This document shows, piece by piece, positions 31,042 to 41,068 of a DNA stretch of 64,000 nucleotides. The position numbers and the translations under genes were made by a program. Origin of the DNA: Ktedonobacteria bacterium (lineage in GTDB: Bacteria > Chloroflexota > Ktedonobacteria > Ktedonobacterales > JACDGC01); assembly GCA_027459705.1 (NCBI GenBank), contig DAIDHM010000057.1, positions 22,106-86,105 on the forward strand, given 5' to 3'. A model generated the notes under the pieces. The model made no database searches, was not told the origin of the DNA, and saw only the letters and a program-made list of their open reading frames with translations. Numbering within the stretch: the stretch's first letter is position 1; each line of letters begins with the position of its first letter.

Positions 31042-32349
31042 GTGCCACCCGCCATCGGAGTACCCAGAATGACCAGGCAGACCCAGCCCCAGACACCGCT
31101 CGGTGCTGCGTTGATCGCGGCAATTGCAGAGCGTGGCCCCATCACCTTCGCCGACTTTATGGAGATCGCTCTGTACCATCCCGAGGGGGGATATTATACG
31201 CAGGTGAAGTCTGCAGGTACAAGTGGCGCGCGTCAGGGCTGGGAAGGCGACTATCTGACGAGCACCGATCTACACCCACTCTTCGGAGCTGCCATTGGTC
31301 GACAACTGGCACAGATCTGGGACCTGCTGGGCAAACCCGATCCTTTCGTCGTGCTGGAAGATGGCGCAGGTCGCGGCCACCTGGCACGCGATATCCACGC
31401 GTGGACACTGGACCAAGACCAGGATGCGCCGCCAGGTTTTCAAGAAGCGTTGCGCTACCGGACGCGCGATGTACGCATTGGCGAGATCTCTTATCCCCTT
31501 GAGGATTGGCCGACAGCGAACGATGCGCCGGCTGACTTCCCACTTCCACCAACCACCCATCACCATCCAGCGGTCAGCATGGGGAAGAACAGCATGGAGC
31601 CTGCGCCTGCGGTCATCCTCTCCAATGAGCTCATCGATGCTTTTTCCGTACACCGCGTCGTGGTGCAAGATGGGATCTGGAGCGAGTTCTATGTTGATGT
31701 CGCACCGCTGGGCGATCAGCCAGGTCTGGTGCTCATCGCTGGACCGCTCTCTACACCGGCCCTCGGCGAATACCTGGAACGCTATGGTGTGCGGCTGGCG
31801 GCGTTGCCCGATGGCTGGCAAGGTGAAATCAACTTGCGCGCGGAGGCCTGGATGGCGGCGGTAGCGGCGCGATTGGCGTCTCGCGGCGTAGTGATCACGA
31901 TCGACTATGGCGACACAGCTCCAAAGCTTTACCACCATGCACGCCGACTGGGCACGCTGACAGCGTATCACCACCACCAGATCGCGACAGATCCGCTGGC
32001 GTTGGTCGGTGAGCAAGATTTGACCGCGCATGCCAACATGACTGCGCTGATCGCCACCGGCCGCCAGCATGGCTTGCGCTTGGCGGGATTGGTGACCCAG
32101 CGTGAGTTCTTATTCGCGCTAGGTCTGCGCGAAGATGCTGAGCGGCTGGGCGCGCGGACCTATCCCCTGGCGACGACCGCGCGAGCAACCGACGCTGGCC
32201 AGATAGAATATCTGCGCCTGGCCAGCCTGCGGCACCGCGTAGCAGCATTGCTTGATCCGGCTGGCATGGGCGGGTTCCGCGTCCTCATCCAGCAGCGCGG
32301 AATGCCTGGCGCGGGGCGTCGACTGCGTGGCCTGCAGCGAACGGTGTAG
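31042..32349 (+). CDS. SAM-dependent methyltransferase, MidA/NDUFAF7 family
   Basis: GPITFADFMEIALYHPEGGYYT; DYLTSTDLHPLFGAAIGRQLAQIW; ILSNELIDAFSVHRV. Confidence 0.9.
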   Translation: MPPAIGVPRMTRQTQPQTPLGAALIAAIAERGPITFADFMEIALYHPEGGYYTQVKSAGTSGARQGWEGDYLTSTDLHPLFGAAIGRQLAQIWDLLGKPDPFVVLEDGAGRGHLARDIHAWTLDQDQDAPPGFQEALRYRTRDVRIGEISYPLEDWPTANDAPADFPLPPTTHHHPAVSMGKNSMEPAPAVILSNELIDAFSVHRVVVQDGIWSEFYVDVAPLGDQPGLVLIAGPLSTPALGEYLERYGVRLAALPDGWQGEINLRAEAWMAAVAARLASRGVVITIDYGDTAPKLYHHARRLGTLTAYHHHQIATDPLALVGEQDLTAHANMTALIATGRQHGLRLAGLVTQREFLFALGLREDAERLGARTYPLATTARATDAGQIEYLRLASLRHRVAALLDPAGMGGFRVLIQQRGMPGAGRRLRGLQRTV

Positions 32350-32895
32350 ACATACTGTGAGATCTTGCATTTTGCAAAAGACTTCAGAAATCTCGTGGAT
32401 TGCGCCGAATCTCACGTTGATAGGTTGTTCAGGTTTGCGTGGCTGGCTCTTTGGCAGAGTCGTATGTTGGATATGGATAGGCGAGTTGTTCCCCCCGCTG
32501 TGCGACGTGGAAGATTGATGGTGTCAACCACGTCCCTGCCCTCTCACTCGCCTTTCTCTCCTCTGTTACTGGCCCCTGGACAGACGCTCAGCATCATGCC
32601 CTGAGGATTGATCGAGAAGTTCGCGCGGTGTAATGCGGTGCAACTTCAGCGCCGCTATTGACAACGCCCGTCGTACCCCCAATTGGCTACCCTTTGCGCT
32701 ACCGTCGGATGAATCTTCTTGATTTGCACAAAACATCGCGGCAAACCTCTTGCATAATACGGCTATCCATGGTAAGCTTGTGTCTGTTCCCTGAATAGGG
32801 CGTCATGTGACGCGAGCGTTTGGCCCAGTCGCGGGCAGTGCACACTCTGTCATGTGGTTTCATCCCGAAGCATGTCACGGACATGGAGGTCGTTG

Positions 32896-33306
32896 ATGCG
32901 CAGGTTTCCAGCACTTTTCAGTCGTGTACGGACGCGCACCCGTGAGGCGGTCATCTTTGAAGATGATACGTTGACCGCGTCGATGTATAAAATGCTCTTA
33001 GAACGCGAAGGATTCGCCGCCAAGATTTACGACGACAATGAGGCATGCCGCCGCGAGGTGCGGGCACATCATCCCGACCTGCTCATCTGTGATGTCATGA
33101 ATGATGGGGGCGCCAGTGGACTCAACCTCATCGAGTCCATTTGCGAAGATCTCGGTGACCAGGTTCCTGCCGTCATTGTCGCTACCGCGCTGCAAACCCA
33201 TCAGATCCGCAATCACCCGGCATTGCGGCGTGTGCGGAACCTGCGCACCATGATGAAGCCATTCGATATCGATGTTATGCTCAACACCATCACCCAGTTG
33301 CTCTGA
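32896..33306 (+). CDS. Response regulator-like receiver domain protein
   Basis: AVIFEDDTLTASMYKMLLEREGF; LLICDVMNDGGASGLNLI; MMKPFDI; SD GGAGG before ATG at 32896. Confidence 0.8.
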   Translation: MRRFPALFSRVRTRTREAVIFEDDTLTASMYKMLLEREGFAAKIYDDNEACRREVRAHHPDLLICDVMNDGGASGLNLIESICEDLGDQVPAVIVATALQTHQIRNHPALRRVRNLRTMMKPFDIDVMLNTITQLL

Positions 33307-33337
33307 CGACTCATGGGCCGCCCCATCGCTGCAGTGA

Positions 33338-33886
33338 CTACGCGCGACTGGCAAGCGTACTCCCACCAGTGCGTGCCTCCAGCGCGCGTGCGAGGATGAA
33401 GATGAGATCCGAGCAGCGATTGAGGTAACGGACCACCTCACTATTGGTGATGGTTCCCTCATGCAGCAGCTTCACTGCCAGGCGCTCGGCGCGCCGCACA
33501 ATTGTCCGAGCGAGATCCAGGGCCGCCCCATCTGGGGAATCGCCAGGGATGACAAATTTATTCGGGATCTCGACGCGTTGCTGAAGGTCGGTTTCGGTTT
33601 CTTCGAGCCAACGAACATGTTCAGCGGTCACACGAAAGCCTACCGCAGCCTGATGTTCTGGTGGGGTGGCGAGTTCCGCCATCAGGATATAGAGATCACG
33701 TTGCAAATGCAGAATCACCTCGCGCGCATGTGGATCTTGCGTCAAGGCCCGCGCCAACCCCAGTGCGGATGTCGCTTCATCTACGGTCCCAAAGGTATCA
33801 GGTCGCGGATCAAACTTCGGGACTCGTTGATCGCCCAGCAATCCAGTATAGCCATCATCCCCGGTGCCTGTGGTCACTTTCGCCAT
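33338..33886 (-). CDS. Cob(I)yrinic acid a,c-diamide adenosyltransferase (PduO type)
   Basis: KVTTGTGDDGYTGLLGDQRVPKFDPRPDTFGTVDEATSALGLAR; RTIVRRAERLAV; RYLNRCSDLIFILAR. Confidence 0.93.
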   Translation of the reverse strand: MAKVTTGTGDDGYTGLLGDQRVPKFDPRPDTFGTVDEATSALGLARALTQDPHAREVILHLQRDLYILMAELATPPEHQAAVGFRVTAEHVRWLEETETDLQQRVEIPNKFVIPGDSPDGAALDLARTIVRRAERLAVKLLHEGTITNSEVVRYLNRCSDLIFILARALEARTGGSTLASRA

Positions 33887-34084
33887 CGTCTCGCCTCATT
33901 TCAGTAGAGTGGGTGTGGTGCATTTTGTAGGGCCTTATCATCGTACCATGTGCTGACTATGCCCATGTCTTCATTCCTCTAGCTATCGCCGCTGGCTGAT
34001 GGATTCTGATGGATGATCCATCAACATGACGGCCAACAATAATTTGACAAATTGGCTGGCTATCAGGTATACTGAATGTCGTGC

Positions 34085-34156
<72 letters not shown>

Positions 34157-34164
34157 CCTTCACA

Positions 34165-34196
34165 AAGCCGCTCAGTGAGCGGCTTCATGTTTTTTA
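34165..34196 (+). terminator. Rho-independent terminator downstream of tRNA-Lys
   Basis: AAGCCGCTC-agt-GAGCGGCTT followed by catgTTTTTTa. Confidence 0.88.
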
Positions 34197-35089
34197 TCTC
34201 CTTGTTCTTTCCCTCCCAAAAATACAGTTTTGACAGCTACTGGAAATTCCTTTGTTCATGTGCTTGCTTAATTGTATTCTCAAGCTTTGTTTCAACGCAA
34301 GAGAGAAATGCGCTCTCCAGGGCTTTCCGCAGTGTGAGATCGATGACACGGCATTGCTCTAGTTACGCGCTGTATCTTTCTACGTATCCGCCGAGAAAAT
34401 CACAGGCGGGGCGATAAGAGTCCAAGGAATTCGACTCACCGTCCTTACTAGTGAACTGAGGATGGTTATTTTTCATTGCGACCCCTATCATATCAGCCGC
34501 TTCCTTCCCTCATCTTTGGCTGCAGTGAGACGCGATCATCTGAAACAGCAGAGAACCCGGATGCAGGGTAATTTTTAGATGAGCTGTCCTAGGCTACACC
34601 TTATCTGTTCCACATTAACTGTCCATAGTAGTTCTGCATCCATGGCGATCTCTCCCCAAAAGGCTAGTCTTAACACAACAGCGCGATCTGGATCGTGATT
34701 TGCGCAACCATGGGCATGGGCGTCCTAATGTTCGCCAGCTTCCGGATCGCGTTCGCGCATAGGTCGGCTTACCATCAACAACCTGTGATTTACACGCGAA
34801 ACTGTTGTCCATCATCAGGAAGGGGTGGTGGATGGTAACCATGCCATTGACCAACAACTATGAGATATTCCAGCGTTTAACCGCGAGACGATTGAGCTCT
34901 TCGCTCGCGCCACAATGACGCGGTAAGGCTCTGTCTCTACAGATAAAGACAATGCCATTTAACAAAAACCTTTTGTACAGCCAGGAACATGCGTAGGTAC
35001 CGCTTTCGCGTCTGAATGCCGCTCCTGAAAAGCATCAGCGGCGTTCTGAAGATGTGAGGCCCTAGCAACCAGGAAGTAATGAGGACAGC

Positions 35090-35952
35090 GTGTCGGAACC
35101 TGATGATAGCGAAACCTCTCCGTCTATTCCTGATCTCACCTTACAGGAACGCGCTGAAGTGCGGCGGCGGACCGCAATCAGCGCTGCAGTAGTCCATGAA
35201 TCGGTGCGGCTCGAAGGCGAGCGCGAGTTAGGTCGCTTTCCACTCGCTCTCGCCTGGTCTGGGATAGCCGCCGGATTCTCTATGGGTTTCTCGATGATTG
35301 TCGAAGGGCTCATCCAAAGTATGCTCCCCTCAAGTAACTGGCGTCCTTTAGTAAGCAGCTTTGGCTATACGACGGGATTTCTGATTGTCGTACTTGGTCG
35401 TCAACAGTTGTTTACTGAAAATACTCTCACTCCGATTTTACCTTTTTTTCCCACCCAAACGGGTTAACATTGCGACGTGTGGCATTGCTGTGGAGCATCG
35501 TCCTGGTGACGAATGTTATCGGAGCTGTACTTGTCGCATTGGTCATCGCCAAAACAACCATCTTCACTCCTGCGGAAATGGCCGCCTTTGCCAGATTAGC
35601 CAAATACGGCATCTCCGGAGATTTTTGGACGACGACAATCCGGGGAATCTTCGCGGGTTGGCTTATCGCACTCATGGTTTGGTTGATGCCAGCTGCTGAC
35701 GCGGCGCGGGTCCATATCATTCTCATCCTGACCTACATCGTGGCACTCGGAGGATTCGATCATATTATTGCTGGTTCCGTTGATGTCGCCTATCTGGCCT
35801 GGATGGGTGGCACAAGCTGGGGCATGTTTTGGGGCAAGTTCTTTCTCCCGACGCTCATCGGTAATATCCTGGGAGGTACGGCACTGGTTGCTTTTCTAAA
35901 CTACGCACAGGTTGCCGCTGAAACGGTTATGGATCGACTTTCAGGCGTGTAA
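35090..35952 (+). pseudogene. Formate/nitrite transporter (FNT) family gene split by a frameshift (ORFs 35090-35467 and 35470-35952)
   Basis: N-half ...GFSMGFSMIVEG...QLFTENTLTPILPFF and C-half LRRVALLWSIVLVTNVIGAVLVA...GFDHIIAGSVD...GNILGGT together make one FNT protein. Frames join by a -1 shift inside T7 at 35443-35449. GTG start. Confidence 0.8.
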
Positions 35953-36042
35953 CCGCATCCTGGCAAAAAAGTTGCAATCCCAATTATCGAGGCATAACCT
36001 GATCATCACCAGGTATCTGCCAAATTCGCGAAGGAGGCACCG

Positions 36043-36417
36043 ATGAACCATCCATCGATCAGTAAAAACACGCCAGCAAAAGATATGGAAACTAACCAGC
36101 CTGCTGTCCCTGCAAGTGAAGATCTGAAAAAAAGTCATAAACCTCAGAAAACCACTGATCCAGACCCACCAGTGGCGAAAGGTCGCACCGCTGATCCCAA
36201 TAACCAGCAGCCCGCGGAAGAAAATCCCGATCACGCCACTGCTGGTTCTGAAGAATCGGATCCCAATCAACCAGGAATCAAGATCCGGTCCGCCACTGAA
36301 GGTGTGACATCAATAGGTGGGCCAAGTTCTGAAGAATCCGGTATTATTGGGCCAAGCAAACAACCATCAAAAACAGGGAAAGCACCGCTCAATCCATCAC
36401 GTGCTGACTCAAAGTAA
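36043..36417 (+). CDS. Small hydrophilic, low-complexity (probably disordered) hypothetical protein
   Basis: 124 aa, rich in P/S/E/K/D; AAGGAGG upstream of ATG. Confidence 0.6.
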   Translation: MNHPSISKNTPAKDMETNQPAVPASEDLKKSHKPQKTTDPDPPVAKGRTADPNNQQPAEENPDHATAGSEESDPNQPGIKIRSATEGVTSIGGPSSEESGIIGPSKQPSKTGKAPLNPSRADSK

Positions 36418-36657
36418 TTGCCTTCCCCTTATCATCGACGATTGCGGACCACCAATCCGCAGGAACGCCTCAATGCAGAGATCCGCCGTCGTGAACAGGT
36501 CATTCGCATCTTTCCCTCAGAAGCCTCCGCCATCCGGTTGATCGGCGCGTACTTGATGGAGTATGATGATCAATGGACGACCGGTCGGAGGTATCTGGAC
36601 ATGGCACCCTATTGGGCCTGGAAACGCGCCCATCCCGTCCAACCTCCCCTCTTCTAA
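36418..36657 (+). pseudogene. IS256-family transposase C-terminal remnant
   Basis: LRTTNPQERLNAEIRRREQVIRIFPSEASAIRLIGAYLMEYDDQWTTGRRYLDMAPYWAWKR is the typical IS256/Mutator transposase C-terminus; N-terminal two-thirds absent. Confidence 0.88.
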
Positions 36658-36804
36658 GCCGTCTCCCTTATCTAGCTGCTGATCTTGGGTAAAGTACAGA
36701 CCTTTCCGGTCGTGGCCTAAATCTGTTAGTACATAATACAATTTAAATGTCTTCGATATGGTATTATTGTATCATGCAGTCTAAGCGTAAGAGGAATTAA
36801 TCAT

Positions 36805-39219
36805 ATGATGAAATTATTGAGTCAGTTTTCACGTTTACGAAAATGGTTCATTGGAACCAAAAGCAATAGGTCAGATGGTTTTCTGGCCCATAAACGACCC
36901 ATCAGTACAACCAGAAACCACAATTCCTGGTATAGTGAGTCTTCATCTTTCCAAATGTCGAAAGATATTAATTCCGACATTAGTAAGCGCACAACAATTC
37001 CTTTATTTGCTGTTGTAAGGCCACAAACTGCTTCATATCATGAGCAATTAAGTTCAACCCATAAATCAATGGCAGTTGACTCCCGGTTACAAACGACACT
37101 GCGCCGCCACAGAATCATCATTGCGCTAGTTTTTGTCCTCCTATCTACTACATTCGCCAGTGCTGGATTTGCGGTACAAGGACTAATTGAATATCATAGG
37201 TTGAAAAATGACGCGCAAGACGCACTGGTAGCAATCAACCATATTACCGTTGATCTGGGTATTTCTCAGTCCACCTTTTCACATCACCCTATTACCTTTG
37301 CACAGCTTATGCACATTCACAGCGATCTTCATAATGCCAAGTTAGACATAGATGATTTACATCATCATTTATTAATGCCAGATATTCCTTTGCAATTAGC
37401 TTTACGCAATAGTAGGATTGCGTCTATTGCACAAAGCGCGTTGTTGCTGAGTGATATCGGACATGATGCCCTGAACATTGCGGACGAATGGGCAGATAGT
37501 GTTGTACAAGCTTACAATGCATTGGTAAGTAGCCCTTTACTGGGTGGAAATAGCAGTGGGGATGTAGTCACGACAAATATGATAGCGGATGTTGAGAATG
37601 CAATTGTGCAGACTAGCATGCCTCTCGCTCAGATCGAAGCCATCGTCCATGCTACTCCTCCGCCCATGTTGTTTGCAGCCCTCTCTCTTACACAACAATT
37701 GAAAGTCGCGCCTTTCCTCAACATCATCCCCATTTTGCCAGGGTTTTTAGAGCAGCTTAAGGAATTTTTACCGGTTGCTGGACCAATTCTGGGTATTGGG
37801 ACACCAGCGAATTATTTAATTATTACCTTGGATCCCTCAGAATTGCGCGCTAGCGGTGGATTTCAAGGGAACTATGGCATACTGAGTGTCCAAGGTGCTC
37901 AACTTGGAAACTTTAGTTTGCGCGATATTGATCTTGTAGATAAATCAAAAATCTCTCATTGTGGACCTCCCCCATTCACTCCCCCAAAAATCTATAGCTG
38001 GTGGCCCTTTTGCCCATTTGGAACACGCGATGCTAACCTTTCTCCCGATTTTCCAACATCGGCGCAGCTTACCTTATCAGAGTTTCAAGACCTTGGGGGC
38101 AATGTCCAAACTGATACACAAGGCCACATTACTACGAGCAATATCCCAATGACTGCAATGATTGCCATTCAACCTAGTATTATTGAGCAATTATTACGAA
38201 TAACCGGTCCAATTTACGTTGGTGATCCATATTATGAGATGGTAACTGCAAATAATTTGCAATCTCTGATTCATTATTATCAACTTACGAATGCCGGACG
38301 TGCAGTTGGTACACAAGCAAATAATGGAAATACGCTATCAGATGCTACGAAACGATTCACGGCTTTACTAGGACGTGCACTGATCGAACAAGTCCGGACA
38401 TTGACCTGGGAACAAGTTCGGGCCTATTTTGAAGATCTTCGTAGTGACCTGTCGACAAAAGCCATCCAGATCTATTTTACAAATTCTTTCGCTGAGCAAT
38501 ATATCTTGCGGATAGGTGCTGGTGCTCCTATCTATCGTGGGAACGATGATGCATTTTCGATGAATATCTCTAACATAGGTGGTAACAAGGGAAACATGTA
38601 TTATGGGGTCAAGTATTATGATGTCATCCAGTTGAATGCACAAGGAGGCGCGACTCATCACTTACTTATTTACTCAACTTGGAGCATCCCGGCAATAATA
38701 AATGGGACCGACAAAGGCAAACTCTATCCTATTCTATATAATGCTGACTCTGTAGATAACTATGGCTTATTTCTACGACTCTACGACCGATTTTATTTGG
38801 CTAGATCTGTGATACTTACCCCTACAGCAGGATTTGATGAGAAAGGCTTGATCACAAACTCATTGGCAACTACTCATTCTGATATAACTGGTAGAGCTAT
38901 GATCGGTGGTGAGTATAAAATAATGGGAGATCCTTTTACGCACCCAGTATTGTGGAATGTACCAATTATATCGCTGACCTGGCAAGCTCCGAATATTTAT
39001 CTACCTGGCAAAGTTTACACACTCTATGAAGAGAGGCAATCTGGGCTTACTGAAGAGGTAAGTATCACTATCCTGCCACCAAATGGGTGTGGAGGCCCGA
39101 GCTTTCCATTTCATTATAATGGACCATTGAAGAGTACCCTTGTAATTTCTCTTCCAACTTCAAAATGCAGTTCAATCGGTGGGTACTCGCATTCCGCACT
39201 TTCCTCCCCAGCGAAATAG
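36805..39219 (+). CDS. DUF4012 domain-containing membrane protein
   Basis: N-terminal TM; NYLIITLDPSELRASGGFQGNYGILSVQGAQLGNFSLRDI signature. Gene is visibly AT-richer than the surrounding sequence. Confidence 0.88.
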   Translation: MMKLLSQFSRLRKWFIGTKSNRSDGFLAHKRPISTTRNHNSWYSESSSFQMSKDINSDISKRTTIPLFAVVRPQTASYHEQLSSTHKSMAVDSRLQTTLRRHRIIIALVFVLLSTTFASAGFAVQGLIEYHRLKNDAQDALVAINHITVDLGISQSTFSHHPITFAQLMHIHSDLHNAKLDIDDLHHHLLMPDIPLQLALRNSRIASIAQSALLLSDIGHDALNIADEWADSVVQAYNALVSSPLLGGNSSGDVVTTNMIADVENAIVQTSMPLAQIEAIVHATPPPMLFAALSLTQQLKVAPFLNIIPILPGFLEQLKEFLPVAGPILGIGTPANYLIITLDPSELRASGGFQGNYGILSVQGAQLGNFSLRDIDLVDKSKISHCGPPPFTPPKIYSWWPFCPFGTRDANLSPDFPTSAQLTLSEFQDLGGNVQTDTQGHITTSNIPMTAMIAIQPSIIEQLLRITGPIYVGDPYYEMVTANNLQSLIHYYQLTNAGRAVGTQANNGNTLSDATKRFTALLGRALIEQVRTLTWEQVRAYFEDLRSDLSTKAIQIYFTNSFAEQYILRIGAGAPIYRGNDDAFSMNISNIGGNKGNMYYGVKYYDVIQLNAQGGATHHLLIYSTWSIPAIINGTDKGKLYPILYNADSVDNYGLFLRLYDRFYLARSVILTPTAGFDEKGLITNSLATTHSDITGRAMIGGEYKIMGDPFTHPVLWNVPIISLTWQAPNIYLPGKVYTLYEERQSGLTEEVSITILPPNGCGGPSFPFHYNGPLKSTLVISLPTSKCSSIGGYSHSALSSPAK

Positions 39220-39281
39220 CAATGTTCATAAGCAGATCTAAGTAGGAGTAAGATAAGACAATGCAAATCGGTTAATCGCAG

Positions 39282-39410
39282 GATATCGGGATAGTAGAGC
39301 GGTTGGTAGGTATATACTTATTGGAAATGGACGAAGAGTGGCAAACCGGACGACATGGACATCGACCCGGAAAGCCTTGACCTTTCCACCAAGCAGGGGG
39401 TAGAGTAGCT
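39282..39410 (+). pseudogene. Second IS256-family transposase C-terminal remnant (frameshifted)
   Basis: Frame at 39282: DIGIVERLVGIYLLEMDEEWQTGR, then in another frame DMDIDPESLDLSTKQGVE*. Same family region as 36418-36657. Not in the supplied ORF track. Confidence 0.75.
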
Positions 39411-39438
39411 CAGCAAGGCTACTCTACCCCCTGCTTGG
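39389..39438. terminator. Perfect 21-bp hairpin, terminator-like
   Basis: CCAAGCAGGGGGTAGAGTAGC-tcagcaag-GCTACTCTACCCCCTGCTTGG; no T tract; overlaps the end of the IS256 remnant. Confidence 0.6.
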
Positions 39439-39645
39439 CCCTCGTGCCTCATCGCTTGCTTCGCATTTACCCACTACCTGGGACATATACCGTGGGGGAT
39501 TCCGATCATGCTATAACATTGAGAGTGCTTAGGCACACAAAGAAAATTGATCGATGGGATTTCCGTTTACGCGCGGGTGCCGGGGAATCTCTTTCCAGAC
39601 ATCCAAATAGATTACCCGCGCGGTGAGAGACCGAGAGGATTGCTC

Positions 39646-40509
39646 ATGCTGGACGAGGAACAGCGCGATACGGATGCGCGGGCCGCACGGATACCATTGG
39701 CGGACTTTGATCCGACCGATGCGCGGGTGCGGTCGCGGTTGGCCGCGCGGACACCTGGTGGTGGGTATGCTGTCCCCGATACGGACCTGGTGCGTGCTAT
39801 CCGGGGCTACAACGCATTGGGTGACCGGGCGCGCCGCGATACACTCTTCACGATGCTGTTGGACCGCTGTAAACCGATGTTTCGTAAAATGGCCCAGGGA
39901 TTGGCACACCGCCCTGAGTGGCGTGAGGACGCGATTGCTGACATGACGGTGCAACTGTGGCGCGAGGTGCAGGATCCTAAGGAGACCTTCATGTTGCAGA
40001 ACTTCGGGTACTATCTGAAGTGTCTCTGCGCCGACAACTTCAACCGGCTCTTGCGCCGCGAGGGCTATGGCTATCGTACGAATGAGCAGGGGCAAGTGGC
40101 GGGTCGACCAGAACACGTTCCTGCCGCACTCATAGATTCCATCGATCGTACGCCGCGCAGCGATGAGCAAGAGAGTGTCGTTGAAACTATCGCTGACCCA
40201 ACGAACCCCCATGATCTGCGTTTGGCCGCCTTAGAGGCACGGCGTATTCTGGCATCCCTGCCCGATCCGCTCGATCGACGCATCGTCTACCTGCGGGTGT
40301 TTCAAAATCTGCAATGGGAAGAAATTGCCCAACTCTGCGGCAAGACCGAACGGACCATGCGGACGCGTTATGAACGAGCGCGTCGTCTTCTGCAATCAAC
40401 ACTGGCCTCATCAGAAAATGAGCCAGAAGACCACGGTGGTGCGGTTGGACTGGCCGAACCACCAACCAAGCCAATCAGACGCGCCAGGGCGCGCGAAAGA
40501 GGACTGTGA
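39646..40509 (+). CDS. Sigma-70 family (ECF-like) RNA polymerase sigma factor
   Basis: Region 2-like block around EDAIADMTVQLWREVQD; region 4: LPDPLDRRIVYLRVFQNLQWEEIAQLCGKTERTMRTRYERARRLL. Confidence 0.82.
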   Translation: MLDEEQRDTDARAARIPLADFDPTDARVRSRLAARTPGGGYAVPDTDLVRAIRGYNALGDRARRDTLFTMLLDRCKPMFRKMAQGLAHRPEWREDAIADMTVQLWREVQDPKETFMLQNFGYYLKCLCADNFNRLLRREGYGYRTNEQGQVAGRPEHVPAALIDSIDRTPRSDEQESVVETIADPTNPHDLRLAALEARRILASLPDPLDRRIVYLRVFQNLQWEEIAQLCGKTERTMRTRYERARRLLQSTLASSENEPEDHGGAVGLAEPPTKPIRRARARERGL

Positions 40510-40510
40510 G

Positions 40511-41068
40511 ATGCGACAGAACGCGAAGTTGATGGCGGAATTGCCACGCCAACTCCAGATGCGCCTGGCTATGGCGATGGACATCGGCGACCAGGCAGCA
40601 GTGCGCCAGGCGATGCTGGAATATCCGAACCTGGGCGATGCCATCGCGAGCTTCGTCCTTAGCCTGCAGATTCTCGAGGATCCCCCAACCGAAGATACCG
40701 CCCTGGATATCGCTGTCGAGCGCGGTATAGCACGCGGCTTAGCACGCATGGATTTGACACGCGCATTCAAAACGGCGGGGGTAACGAAACCACAGGTAGC
40801 GCGACATATGCGACTGGGTGTGGATGTGTTGAACCAGATCTTCGAGGGACGCATTACATTGGCCTCAATCCCAGAGCTGTTCTTCACGCGCTTGGCTAAC
40901 GCCTTACAATTGGCGGTAGAAGATGTCCAACAGGCCGTCGCAAGGAGCTTCGATGCTCCCCAAAAACCTGCTTTTCGGCGCGGCGATACGCCAGGCCACA
41001 TTCAGGACTTCGCCGACGCGATCCGCCATAGCGCCAACATGACCGATGCCGAACGAGCCGAGTGGTAA
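40511..41068 (+). CDS. Hypothetical HTH (XRE-like) protein paired with the sigma factor
   Basis: Starts 1 nt after the sigma-factor stop; FKTAGVTKPQVARHMRLGVDVLNQIFEGRITLASIPELFFTRLANAL resembles an XRE-type HTH. Confidence 0.65.
   Translation: MRQNAKLMAELPRQLQMRLAMAMDIGDQAAVRQAMLEYPNLGDAIASFVLSLQILEDPPTEDTALDIAVERGIARGLARMDLTRAFKTAGVTKPQVARHMRLGVDVLNQIFEGRITLASIPELFFTRLANALQLAVEDVQQAVARSFDAPQKPAFRRGDTPGHIQDFADAIRHSANMTDAERAEW

Noticed and set aside
30495-31502. 335-aa ORF on + strand
   Set aside because: Out-of-frame shadow of the VTT and MidA genes.
34615-34857. 80-aa ORF on - strand
   Set aside because: No recognisable domain or RBS; composition suggests chance ORF in a degenerate region.
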